Source: an uncultured Pelagibacteraceae bacterium (GTDB taxonomy: Bacteria > Pseudomonadota > Alphaproteobacteria > Pelagibacterales > Pelagibacteraceae). Taken from it: DNA of 44,425 nt. Where the stretch lies: contig CACDAL010000009.1 of assembly GCA_902550805.1 (NCBI GenBank), positions 1 to 44,425 of the forward strand, written 5' to 3'. A model generated the notes under the pieces. The model was given only the letters and a program-made list of their open reading frames with translations. It was not told the DNA's origin and ran no database searches. The position numbers and the translations under genes are program-made. Within the stretch, counting starts at the first letter, position 1, and each line of letters starts with the position of its first letter. Shown here piece by piece: positions 35,245 through 43,270 of this stretch.

Positions 35245-35978
35245 AATTTTGCCTTTATGTAAATTTTATCAAATAAATTATTTTGTTTTATTGAAATATT
35301 TCCTTCTCTGGATAATTCTAATGCACCAGAAAATATACCTGCATGTCCTGTTTTTTTTAAATCAGGAGTTGTGTATTGTGTAGGTATTAAATCTTTCATT
35401 TCTTTCCAATCATTTAATTTATCTATAAATTTTTTAATTGTTTTGATTCCATCTTCAGCGGTAAAGACAGGTAATTTTGGAATATTCATTTTTTTAAAAT
35501 CTTTTGCCATTACAATATTGGAATATGTTTTTAAAATTTCAAAAATAGTTAATGAATACTTGGAATTATAAATTGCATTAATACCACTTTTTGATCCTCT
35601 CATAAAAACATCCTTACCAAGTCTTTTTCTGTTTAACATTTGTGAAGATAAAATTCTTATTAATTCAAGTTTTTTTAATTGCAATTTTAATTTTTCCGCT
35701 ACTTCAAAAGCTTTAAATTCTTCATCATCAGTTTCCGGTAAGAGTAATTTAGATTTAAGATAAGCCAACCATGTAGCCATTAGCAAATATTCTGAAGCTA
35801 ATTCTAAATTTACATTTTTGGAATTAGTGATGTATTCATAAAATTGATCAGCAAGTTTTGTTATTGAAATTTTTTCAAGATCAACTTTTTGTGATTTAGC
35901 CAAGTCCAATAAAATTTCCAATGAACCAGAATAATGATTAAGATCGACATTAAATTCAAGAGAATCACTATTAATCAT
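35241..35978 (-). CDS. scpA: Segregation and condensation protein A (kleisin)
   Basis: ScpA is the kleisin that bridges SMC heads. The 245 residues include the N-terminal SMC-neck-binding part with YSGSLEILLDLAKSQKVDLEKISI (about 16-39), EYLLMATWLAYLKSKLLLP (about 64-82) and the C-terminal winged helix ending in the short IYIKAKL. It lies 8 bp after nagZ and overlaps scpB by 4 bp. Confidence 0.95.
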   Translation of the reverse strand: MINSDSLEFNVDLNHYSGSLEILLDLAKSQKVDLEKISITKLADQFYEYITNSKNVNLELASEYLLMATWLAYLKSKLLLPETDDEEFKAFEVAEKLKLQLKKLELIRILSSQMLNRKRLGKDVFMRGSKSGINAIYNSKYSLTIFEILKTYSNIVMAKDFKKMNIPKLPVFTAEDGIKTIKKFIDKLNDWKEMKDLIPTQYTTPDLKKTGHAGIFSGALELSREGNISIKQNNLFDKIYIKAKL

Positions 35979-35986
35979 ATTTAATT

Positions 35987-36934
35987 CTAACTTATTATAT
36001 TGTTAAATTGTGATGTTTTTTTTAATACAAATTTATTTATTTTTGGCGAATTCATTGCAACTTTTAACATTTCTTTTAAATTTCCATTACAGTGTAGAGC
36101 TAAATTACAACCAGCTTTAAATGATTGCCTTGTATTGAATTCTATCGAATATTTTAATGCCTTCATTGATAGATCGTCAGTTATTATTAAGTTTTTAAAA
36201 CCTATATTTGTTCTTATAATTTTTATTATTTTCCTTGAATGTGTTGATGTATGAGATTTATCTATTTTTGGAAATAATAAGTGTCCAGTCATTGCAAACA
36301 AAGATTTTTTATTTTTAAAAATTTTAAAATCATACTTGTTTAAATAATTTATATTTTTATTAATTACAGGTAATTTTTTATGACTATCAACTTTAGCTAA
36401 GCCATGACCGGGAATATGTTTAATTATAGTAGCTATCTTATTGTTATGAAAATCATCAATACAAATATCACCAATTTTAGATACTACATTTTTATCTGTA
36501 GAATATGATCTATCGCTTATCACTTTATGTGAATTTTGTCTCCGCAAATCTAGGACTGGTACTGTATTTGTATTAATTCCTAAAAATCTAAGTAAATAAG
36601 ATATTTGTTTAACATAAACTTTAAAATATACATTAAATTTCTTTCGATCTTTTTTATACATGTCTCCAAAAAATTTTGCTGAAAAAATAGAGCTATCTAT
36701 AAAATTTTTTAATCTAGATATTTTTCCACCTTCTTCGTCAATTAAAATAGGGTAATTTTCATTTTTAAAAATAATTTTAATAGATTTAGTAAGATTTTGA
36801 GTTTGTTTAATTGATTTAATATTTCTTGAAAATAAAATAATTCCCCAAGGACGATATTTTTTTAAAAATTTAATTTCACTTTTTAAAAGTTTAATGCCTT
36901 TGATACCGCAAATAAAAGCCCTATGATTATTCAT
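35987..36934 (-). CDS. nagZ: Beta-N-acetylhexosaminidase (GH3, NagZ-like)
   Basis: NagZ removes N-acetylglucosamine from anhydro-muropeptides during cell-wall recycling. Using ATG 36934 gives 315 residues starting MNNHRAFICGIKG. Family motifs are clear: ILIDEEGGKISRLK (about 69-82, substrate-binding), IIKHIPGHGLAKVDSHKKLP (about 168-187, the GH3 KHFPGHG loop with the general acid histidine) and ITDDLSMKAL (the aspartate nucleophile). An upstream in-frame ATG at 37018 would overlap the previous gene by 92 bp, whereas 36934 gives an 8-bp overlap like its neighbours. The protein is unusually basic and diverged from NagZ of larger genomes. Confidence 0.92.
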   Translation of the reverse strand: MNNHRAFICGIKGIKLLKSEIKFLKKYRPWGIILFSRNIKSIKQTQNLTKSIKIIFKNENYPILIDEEGGKISRLKNFIDSSIFSAKFFGDMYKKDRKKFNVYFKVYVKQISYLLRFLGINTNTVPVLDLRRQNSHKVISDRSYSTDKNVVSKIGDICIDDFHNNKIATIIKHIPGHGLAKVDSHKKLPVINKNINYLNKYDFKIFKNKKSLFAMTGHLLFPKIDKSHTSTHSRKIIKIIRTNIGFKNLIITDDLSMKALKYSIEFNTRQSFKAGCNLALHCNGNLKEMLKVAMNSPKINKFVLKKTSQFNNIIS

Positions 36935-37187
36935 TGTATAATAATTTCCAAAAATTATATTTTTTATTTTTCTTGTTTTTTTTATTTTCAACATGTTCAA
37001 TAATGTTCTCAGTATCATTATTTAATAAAATTAGTTCTTTTTTAGAATCTTCAATTTTTTTATCTAAAAGATTTAGGTATCTATAAGATTTCTTTTGATT
37101 TTCATCAGAAAAATAATATCTCAATGTAAAAAATAGAAAGAAAAAAATAACGACCATAAAGAATAAATATTTCAATTCTTTAATCAT
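36927..37187 (-). CDS. Small single-helix membrane protein between argS and nagZ
   Basis: The 86-residue protein has one strong N-terminal membrane helix (about 7-26, YLFFMVVIFFFLFFTLRYYF) followed by a short Lys/Asp/Glu-rich coil (about 30-75). I do not recognise its sequence. In many alphaproteobacteria a membrane protein with a C-terminal SPOR domain sits exactly here between argS and nagZ. This gene looks like that protein reduced to its membrane anchor and linker, without the SPOR domain. It overlaps the argS stop by 1 bp and nagZ by 8 bp, so it is translated within the same transcript. Confidence 0.75.
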   Translation of the reverse strand: MIKELKYLFFMVVIFFFLFFTLRYYFSDENQKKSYRYLNLLDKKIEDSKKELILLNNDTENIIEHVENKKNKKNKKYNFWKLLYNE

Positions 37188-38917
37188 TACATTTTTTCTG
37201 GAGTTTCCACTCCCAAGATATTCATACCAGATTTGATAACGTTAGAAATTATTTTTAAAAAAACTATTTTATCATCATTAATTTTATTATCTTTTGTAAT
37301 AAATCTTTTTGATTCATCTTCTTTACCCATATTCCAGTAAGAATGAAAATCAGATGAAAGCTCGTATAAATAAACAGGAATTCTATGTGGCTCAAATTTT
37401 TCAGTTGTTACCTCAATACATTTTGGCCATTCAGTAATTTTTTTTAAAATTTTTATTTCATCTTTTGAGTAATCAAAATCATATTTTTTAATATCAATTT
37501 CATTATTAATATTTTGATTAATATTTCTGAATACGGATGAAATTCTAGCATAACAATATTGCACATAATACAATGGATTATCTTTAGATTTTTCTTTTAC
37601 TTTGGAAAAATCAAAATCTATTTCGACATCATTACTTCTATTAAGCATAATAAATCTAGTAGCATCTTTACCAACTTCATTTATTAAATCTTCAACAGTT
37701 ATATAATCACCTTTTCTTTTTGACATTTTAAAAGGTTTTCCATCTTTAATTAATTTTACAAGCTGACTAACTTTGCAAATTAATTTATTTTTTTCACCAG
37801 ACAGTGCTTCAACGGCTGCAGTAATTCTTTTAATATAACCTGCGTGATCTGCACCCAATATATTAATCAGCAAATCATATTTTCTATTAAGTTTTGTATA
37901 ATGATATGCAACATCGCTAGCGAAATAAGTCCATGATTTATCTGCTTTTTGTATTGGTCTATCTTTATCATCACCAAAATCTGTTGATTTAAATAAAAGT
38001 TGCTCTCTTTCAACCCAATTAGAATTATCTTCACCTTCGGGAGCTTTTATCTTGCCATTATATACAAAGTTATCTTTTTTAAGTTTTTTAATTACTTCTT
38101 CTACTTCATTGTTTTTAACAATTTCAGTTTCACTAGCAAAGTTATCATGATTAACTCCAAGATTATTTAAGTTAAACTTAATTAATTTAATAGATTCTTT
38201 AACAGATAATACTGTAAGTTCTCTAGAAATATCATCAAAATTATTAAAATTTAAATTTGAATTTTCATCAATTATATTTTTAGCTATATGCTTAATATAT
38301 TCACCTGGATATAAATCGGGATTATCAGTAGGAAAAACTTCCTTATTTAAAATTTCACACGCTCTTAAGTATACAGATTTAGTAAAGTGTAAAATTTGAT
38401 TACCATAATCATTTACATAATATTCTTTTGTAACAATTTGATTATTAAATTTTAATAAATTTGAAATAACATCACCCAAAATAGCTCCTCTAGAATGTCC
38501 CACATGTAAAGGTCCGGTTGGATTTGCTGAAACAAATTCAACAAGATATTTTTTTTGATTTAATGATTTTTGAGAGCCGTAATTTTTATCATTTATAATA
38601 TTTTTTAAAAAATAATTCCAAAAATCTTTATTTAATTTAAGATTTATAAATCCTGGTTTTTCAATTGAAATATTATCAATGTAATGATCGTTTTCTTTAA
38701 TTAAGTTTGATAAAATTTCAGCTAACGCAATTGGCGATTTTTCATTAGGTTTAGACAAAACCATAGCTACATTAGTTGAAATATCACAATTAAATTTTGA
38801 AGGTGGTATATCTACATTGATAGAATTTAAATTTTCTGGCAATTTAATTAAGCTTTCTTTACTTGCTGATTTTAAAATATCAATAATTTTATCTCTATAT
38901 AATTTAAATATATTCAT
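37187..38917 (-). CDS. argS: Arginyl-tRNA synthetase
   Basis: The class I enzyme charges tRNA-Arg. The 576 residues contain the N-terminal Add-1 domain, the HIGH motif as HVGH in SANPTGPLHVGHSRGAILGD (about 130-149), WTYFASDVAYHY, the KMSKS-type FKMSKRKGDYI (about 394-404) and the C-terminal anticodon-binding DALR domain (LYELSSDFHSYWN). It overlaps dgt by 4 bp upstream and the small membrane protein by 1 bp downstream. Confidence 0.97.
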   Translation of the reverse strand: MNIFKLYRDKIIDILKSASKESLIKLPENLNSINVDIPPSKFNCDISTNVAMVLSKPNEKSPIALAEILSNLIKENDHYIDNISIEKPGFINLKLNKDFWNYFLKNIINDKNYGSQKSLNQKKYLVEFVSANPTGPLHVGHSRGAILGDVISNLLKFNNQIVTKEYYVNDYGNQILHFTKSVYLRACEILNKEVFPTDNPDLYPGEYIKHIAKNIIDENSNLNFNNFDDISRELTVLSVKESIKLIKFNLNNLGVNHDNFASETEIVKNNEVEEVIKKLKKDNFVYNGKIKAPEGEDNSNWVEREQLLFKSTDFGDDKDRPIQKADKSWTYFASDVAYHYTKLNRKYDLLINILGADHAGYIKRITAAVEALSGEKNKLICKVSQLVKLIKDGKPFKMSKRKGDYITVEDLINEVGKDATRFIMLNRSNDVEIDFDFSKVKEKSKDNPLYYVQYCYARISSVFRNINQNINNEIDIKKYDFDYSKDEIKILKKITEWPKCIEVTTEKFEPHRIPVYLYELSSDFHSYWNMGKEDESKRFITKDNKINDDKIVFLKIISNVIKSGMNILGVETPEKM

Positions 38918-39201
38918 ATTTTAGATTTGTATAAGCTAATTGCAAATCTGTCAGTCATACCCGATATATAATCAGCAATAGCTCTAAATTTATTTTTATC
39001 AAGGTCTGTATTATTAATAAATTTTTTAGGTTTTTTTGTTATAATTTTAAATAAATGTTTTACAACTTTCTTTCCATTATTATTTCTATTTAAAACATTT
39101 TTATTATTATACATATTATATTTCAAAAATATTTTAATTTCTCTTTCTATTAATTTAAACTTACTTGAAAATTCAACAATTTGATCTTTATTATTATATA
39201 C

Positions 39202-39209
39202 ACTAGATA
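39202..39209 (+). repeat. Left 8-bp inverted repeat of the dgt inversion (ACTAGATA)
   Basis: ACTAGATA is the exact reverse complement of TATCTAGT at 39489-39496. Exchange anywhere within this shared 8 bp gives the same restored gene. The similarity does not extend beyond the 8 bp on either side, so it is much shorter than usual for site-specific inversion systems. Confidence 0.85.
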
Positions 39210-39495
39210 AAAATAGTTCATTAGAAGCACAAATAGCATCGATTTCTGATGATATAGCTTACAATAATCATGATATTCAAGATGGAATTAAAGCTAAACT
39301 TTTCACATTAAATCAACTTACCGAAATAGATTTTTTTAAGAAAATCTATAATTCTTACAAAAGAAATATTAAAAAAAGTAATAAAGAAATTATAATATAT
39401 CAAATAATAAGAGATTCTATTAATTTAATGGTTAAAGATGTTATAAAAAAAACGATATCAAATATAAGAAGAAAAAAAATTAAAAATATATCTAG
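39203..39495 (+). other. Inverted 293-bp segment inside dgt
   Basis: On the plus strand this segment reads without a stop for 97 codons and encodes the central dGTPase region (SLEAQIASISDDIAY, then [27 protein letters not shown]), while all flanking dgt sequence reads on the minus strand. Joined the other way, the left joint becomes ...KIKLD-KNSSLEAQ and the right joint ...[15 protein letters not shown], both in frame. There are no mutations that break the frame in either part, so the inversion is recent, reversible or an assembly state. Confidence 0.9.
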
Positions 39496-39496
39496 T
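39489..39496 (+). repeat. Right 8-bp inverted repeat of the dgt inversion (TATCTAGT)
   Basis: The right partner of the repeat at 39202-39209, in inverted orientation. Both copies contain CTAG with the same flanking A and T bases. It marks the right joint of the inverted segment. Confidence 0.85.
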
Positions 39497-40082
39497 TTAA
39501 TTTTATTTTTTAAATTATTTATTCCAATAATATTTTCTAATTTTTTCTTTTCATAAAAAGGTCCATTATGTTTCAATAAACCATCTAAAGTATCAATGGT
39601 AAGGTTTAAACCATTAAATCTTAAATATTTATTTTCTAAAAACATTACAATTCTAACAGTTTGAAGATTGTGATCAAAACCACCATAATTTTGCATGCAT
39701 TCATTAAGAGCAACTTCACCAGCATGTCCAAAAGGAGTATGTCCCATATCGTGAGATAGGCTTAATGTTTCGGCCAAATCATCATTTAAGTTTAAATATT
39801 TAGAAATTGTTCTAGCTATTTGAGCAACCTCTATTGAATGGGTAATTCTAGTTCTATAATGATCTCCTTCAGTGTTAACAAATACTTGGGTTTTATGCTT
39901 CAATCTTCTAAAAGAAGCTGAATGTATAATTCTATCCCTATCTCTTTGAAAGGGTGTTCGAAATTTATTAGGTCTTTCGTGATATAATCTTCCTTTTGAT
40001 TTAAATAGTCCTAATTTTGAATATTTTTTCATACTTTAAAATTATCAAATTATAATTATATTAGTAATAACAGTGTTCAATA

Positions 40083-40400
40083 ATGATTAAAGAAATTAAA
40101 TTTACTGATAAAGCATTAAAACAAATAACTCAATTGCTATCATCTAAAGATAAAGGTTCTTTTTTTAGAATCGCTATTAAAGGTGGTGGTTGTTCAGGTT
40201 TTCAATATGATTTTTCATTCGATAAATCACCTCAAGAAGACGATTTAAAACATGAAAATATACTTATAGATAAAGCTTCAGCGGATTTATTAAAGGGATC
40301 AGAAGTTGACTATGTAAAAGAACTAATAGGAGATTCTTTTAAAATTACCAATCCACAAAGTAAATCTTCTTGTGGTTGTGGTGTTTCTTTTTCACTTTAA
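40083..40400 (+). CDS. erpA: Iron-sulfur cluster insertion protein (A-type carrier)
   Basis: The A-type carrier delivers Fe-S clusters to target enzymes. The 105 residues have the three conserved cysteines: one in KGGGCSGFQYDF (about 33-44) and two in the C-terminal SSCGCGVSFSL. Divergent from dgt with 50 bp between the starts, the normal alphaproteobacterial arrangement. Its stop overlaps the xthA start (TAATG). Whether it is ErpA or IscA in the strict sense cannot be decided from the sequence alone. Confidence 0.93.
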   Translation: MIKEIKFTDKALKQITQLLSSKDKGSFFRIAIKGGGCSGFQYDFSFDKSPQEDDLKHENILIDKASADLLKGSEVDYVKELIGDSFKITNPQSKSSCGCGVSFSL

Positions 40401-41176
40401 TGATTATTAGTTCTTGGAATGTTAATTCCGTAAGAGCTAGAATAGAAAATATTAAAGAATATATTAAAAAATTTGCTCCTGACGTTTTAATGATGCAGGA
40501 AATCAAAACTCCTGATGAAACTTATCCTTATGATGATATAAAAACATTGAAATACGAAAATTATGTATTTGGTCAAAAAAGTTACAATGGTGTAGCAATA
40601 ATTTCTAAAAAAAAACTTTCTAATATTAAAAATGATATTTTTAAAGATAAATTAAAACAATCAAGAATTATAACTGCTGATGTTAAACATAAAAATAAAA
40701 ATATCCAAATTATTAATATTTACACTCCTAATGGTAATCCTGTTGATACAGAAAAATATGATTATAAAATTTATTGGTTAGATAGTTTAATTAAAAAGCT
40801 TAAGAATCTTTTAAAAGAAAATGAAAATATTATTATAGGTGGTGATTTTAACATTATACCTGCTGCTGAAGATGTTCATAATCCGAAAAACTATGAGAAC
40901 GATGCTTTATTTAGATTGGAAATAAGAAAAAGATTAAGAGAAATAATTAACTTAGGTTTTCATGATGCCTATAGACATATATATCCTGATAAAGAAGGAT
41001 ATACATTTTGGGATTATACAAGTGGTGCTTGGCAAAAAAATAATGGGATGAGAATTGACCATTTTTTAGTTTCCAATTCATTAATAAATATAATTAAAGA
41101 TATTAAAATAAATAAATATCCTCGTGGAAGAACCAAGCCATCGGATCACACGCCTATTGAAATTGAATTAGCTTAA
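40400..41176 (+). CDS. xthA: Exodeoxyribonuclease III (AP endonuclease)
   Basis: The enzyme cuts DNA at abasic sites and trims 3' ends in base excision repair. Starting at ATG 40400 gives 258 residues beginning MIISSWNVNSVRARI, with the catalytic set: the Asn in WNVNS, the Glu in MMQEIKT, GDFNIIPAAEDV (Asp-Asn pair) and the final SDHTPIEIEL (Asp-His). An in-frame ATG at 40370 lies inside erpA, so I prefer the one-base TAATG overlap. It converges on the oxidoreductase gene with a 9-bp overlap. Confidence 0.95.
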   Translation: MIISSWNVNSVRARIENIKEYIKKFAPDVLMMQEIKTPDETYPYDDIKTLKYENYVFGQKSYNGVAIISKKKLSNIKNDIFKDKLKQSRIITADVKHKNKNIQIINIYTPNGNPVDTEKYDYKIYWLDSLIKKLKNLLKENENIIIGGDFNIIPAAEDVHNPKNYENDALFRLEIRKRLREIINLGFHDAYRHIYPDKEGYTFWDYTSGAWQKNNGMRIDHFLVSNSLINIIKDIKINKYPRGRTKPSDHTPIEIELA

Positions 41177-42166
41177 AGATTTAATTTTATTAATCAATTC
41201 TTCGTTAATGTTTCTTGGTCCTTTATCTAATCTATTTTTATGTCTTCTCTCACCTGGAAGCCTAACTCCATCCATAGATATCATTTTATCAAAAAATTCT
41301 GATGAATGTTTATCCCAATCATTTCCAGACAATTTATCAGGAGATATTGCTAAAATAAATTCTCCACCACTTGGGGGACCGCCATCATTATTATCTTTAG
41401 CTGCCGTCTCATAACTAAAATTATCACCAACTAAAGCTCCAGCTAGTAATTCAACCATCATCGCAATCCCTGAGCCTTTATAGCCGCCGAATGGTAATAA
41501 AACACCGCCATCTGCTATTTCTCCTGGATCGGTAGTTTCTTTTCCATCTTTAGTTAAACCTGTCCCTAAAGGAACTTTGTGACCTTCTCTTTTAGCAACT
41601 TGAACTTCACCCATTGCCATTGATGCTGTTGCCATATCATAGACAACAGGAGTTTTTCCTTTTCTTGGCCACGCAAAAGATATTGGGTTAGTTCCATACA
41701 ATGGTTTAATTGCACCAGCAGGAGCCACAGCGGGCTTATATGAGGTGCAGGCAAAGGCTACTAGCCCCTGCTCTGCTATAGCTTCTGTTTCAGGCCACAT
41801 GGCAGCCATATGATGAGAATTATTTATAGCTAATACAGCTACACCATTTTCTTTTGCGGCTTTTACTAATTCTGGAATACCTTTATTTAAAACTACGGGA
41901 GCTAAGCAATTATTCCCTAAAACTTTAATTACACTTGGCGATATTTTTTTTACTTCTGGTTTTCCTTTACCATTTATTTTACCACTTTTAAGACCAGTTA
42001 CATAAGCGGGTAATCTAAACAAGCCGTGTGATAAAGAGCCATCTCTTTCAGCTTTCATTATTAGATCAGCAAGAATAGATGCTGTTTCATCATCACATCC
42101 ATTAGTTAAAAGAGTTTTTTTTGCTAAATCAAATATTTCATCTAAGGTTAAGGGAACTGTAGTCAT
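41168..42166 (-). CDS. Ldh/MDH2-family NAD(P)H oxidoreductase
   Basis: The 332-residue protein belongs to the malate/L-lactate dehydrogenase type 2 superfamily (ureidoglycolate, sulfolactate and piperideine-2-carboxylate reductases). Characteristic stretches are SHGLFRLPAYV (about 55-65), the catalytic-region NNSHHMAAMWPETE (about 115-128), YGTNPISFAWPR and LPFGGYKGSGIAMMVELL (about 228-245). It interconverts a 2-hydroxy or 2-amino acid and its 2-oxo form. The sequence does not fix the substrate. Codon use is less AT-extreme than in its neighbours, which is usual for a well-expressed enzyme. It stands alone between xthA and znuA. Confidence 0.87.
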   Translation of the reverse strand: MTTVPLTLDEIFDLAKKTLLTNGCDDETASILADLIMKAERDGSLSHGLFRLPAYVTGLKSGKINGKGKPEVKKISPSVIKVLGNNCLAPVVLNKGIPELVKAAKENGVAVLAINNSHHMAAMWPETEAIAEQGLVAFACTSYKPAVAPAGAIKPLYGTNPISFAWPRKGKTPVVYDMATASMAMGEVQVAKREGHKVPLGTGLTKDGKETTDPGEIADGGVLLPFGGYKGSGIAMMVELLAGALVGDNFSYETAAKDNNDGGPPSGGEFILAISPDKLSGNDWDKHSSEFFDKMISMDGVRLPGERRHKNRLDKGPRNINEELINKIKSLS

Positions 42167-42209
42167 ATATAATATTAAATATTATTTATGACTAAAGTTC
42201 AATTTTTAA

Positions 42210-43199
42210 TTAACAGCCTTTAAATGACTTAGACATATTTCTGATCAAATCAAAATATAAGCCTTTTCCTGGATTAAGAGTTGATCCTAATGGATCTAAA
42301 ACACCAGTTTTAATATCCATATCTTTAGCAACAGCATTTATTATATCAGGGTTAAATTGAGGCTCAGAAAATATACAACTAACTTTATCGTGCTCTATTA
42401 TTTCTCTAATTTCTGCTAATTGCTCAGCACCAGGCATAACGTCAGTATTTACGGTAAAAGCTCCTAACACATTGACATTAAATCTTTTTTCAAAATATTG
42501 ATAGGCATCATGAAAAACAATTGATGATGTGCTTTGGTTTAACTCAGCTTTTACATCTTTAACAAGTTTATCAATATCTTTAAGAGCTTTGTCTAAATTA
42601 CTTTTATAAGTAGAGGTATTTTTTGAATCATTTTCTATTAAATGCTCAACCATTTCATTTAAAATTATTTTTGCATTAATTGGATCCAACCAAATGTGAG
42701 GATCATATTCGCCATGCGCGTGATCATCGTGGTCGTCATGATCATCTTTTTTCTTATGACCGTGATCATCGTGGTCGTCATGATCATCTTTTTTCTTATG
42801 ACCGTGATCATCATGGTCGTCATGATCTTCAAAAATATTTCTTTCTCTAAATTTTAATTTTTTCAATCCTTTTATTTTAATTAATTCAATTTTTTCGGCT
42901 TTCTTTGCAATTGAGTCTAAAGGCTTTTCTAAAAAATTTTCCAAACCCTCTCCTATCCAAAATATAAGATCTGCTTCTTGCAACATTTTTGCATGTGAAG
43001 GTTTCATTGCAAATCCGTGTGGGGACGCATATCCATCCACTATTAAATCTGGTTTGCTTACTCCATCCATCAGATAGTTAGCCAATGAATGTATTGGTTT
43101 AATAGATGTTACTACCTTTAATTCAGCATTTGCCGGAGTAAAGAATGTTAAAATTGATAATAATGCATAGATAAATGGTATATTTTTTATATTTTTCAT
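42210..43199 (-). CDS. znuA: Zinc ABC transporter substrate-binding protein
   Basis: ZnuA captures Zn2+ in the periplasm and passes it to ZnuBC. The 329 residues start with a signal peptide (about 1-25, ending ANA). Zinc ligands fit the family: the histidine in GYASPHGFAMKPSHAKML, the histidine in HGEYDPHIWLDP after the loop, and the histidine in SSIVFHDAYQYF. The loop between them (about 121-165) is a His/Asp-rich metal-collecting segment built of 14-residue repeats; see the DNA repeat at 42721. It is divergent from znuC across two Zur-box palindromes. Confidence 0.96.
   Translation of the reverse strand: MKNIKNIPFIYALLSILTFFTPANAELKVVTSIKPIHSLANYLMDGVSKPDLIVDGYASPHGFAMKPSHAKMLQEADLIFWIGEGLENFLEKPLDSIAKKAEKIELIKIKGLKKLKFRERNIFEDHDDHDDHGHKKKDDHDDHDDHGHKKKDDHDDHDDHAHGEYDPHIWLDPINAKIILNEMVEHLIENDSKNTSTYKSNLDKALKDIDKLVKDVKAELNQSTSSIVFHDAYQYFEKRFNVNVLGAFTVNTDVMPGAEQLAEIREIIEHDKVSCIFSEPQFNPDIINAVAKDMDIKTGVLDPLGSTLNPGKGLYFDLIRNMSKSFKGC
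42721..42827 (-). repeat. 42-bp tandem repeat in znuA (two exact copies plus a partial third)
   Basis: Unit 1 (42721-42762) and unit 2 (42763-42804) are identical over 42 bp; a third, partial unit (42805-42827) differs by a few bases. Each unit encodes 14 residues, HDDHDDHGHKKKDD, in the zinc-collecting loop of ZnuA. Because the unit is a multiple of 3, copy number can change without shifting the frame. Confidence 0.92.
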
Positions 43200-43218
43200 A
43201 ATTTAATTGTTAATTTAT

Positions 43219-43233
43219 TGTTATAATATAACA
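43219..43233. promoter_or_regulatory. Zur-box palindrome 1 (TGTTATAATATAACA)
   Basis: A perfect 15-bp palindrome around a single central base, matching the proteobacterial Zur operator core TGTTATA-N-TATAACA. It lies 20 bp upstream of the znuA start and between the divergent znuA and znuCB genes. The zinc-loaded repressor Zur would block both when zinc is sufficient. Confidence 0.85.
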
Positions 43234-43236
43234 TTA

Positions 43237-43251
43237 TGTAATAATATAACA
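43237..43251. promoter_or_regulatory. Zur-box palindrome 2 (TGTAATAATATAACA)
   Basis: A second 15-bp site 18 bp after the first (start to start), differing from the first by a single base. Spacing of nearly two helical turns places both on about the same face of DNA. It lies 20 bp upstream of the znuC ATG. Confidence 0.75.
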
Positions 43252-43270
43252 TTTTAAAGTCAAGCGACAA

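Larger units (their letters stand above)
38914..40032 (-). pseudogene. dgt: dGTPase-like HD dNTP triphosphohydrolase split by an internal inversion
   Basis: The intact enzyme would hydrolyse dNTPs to deoxynucleosides and triphosphate. Codons 1-179 (40032-39496, minus) hold the start [31 protein letters not shown], the metal His65 and the HD pair His94-Asp95 ([14 protein letters not shown]). The end (39202-38914, minus) has FLKYNMYNNKNVL and DYISGMTDRFA. The middle is encoded on the opposite strand (39203-39495) and carries SLEAQIASISDDIAYNNHD, which supplies the last metal aspartate. As written, the minus strand stops at 39400 after 210 codons, with a 31-residue foreign hydrophobic tail. Flipping the middle restores exactly 373 codons including stop, no frameshift. 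The 4-bp overlap with argS and its place next to erpA are the normal alphaproteobacterial order. Confidence 0.93.

Noticed and set aside
39202..39496. Explaining the dgt inversion as a simple amplification chimera
   Set aside because: Whole-genome-amplification chimeras normally give one inverted joint with loss or duplication. Here both joints are clean and no base is lost. It is not excluded, but is less likely than a true inversion or mixed population.
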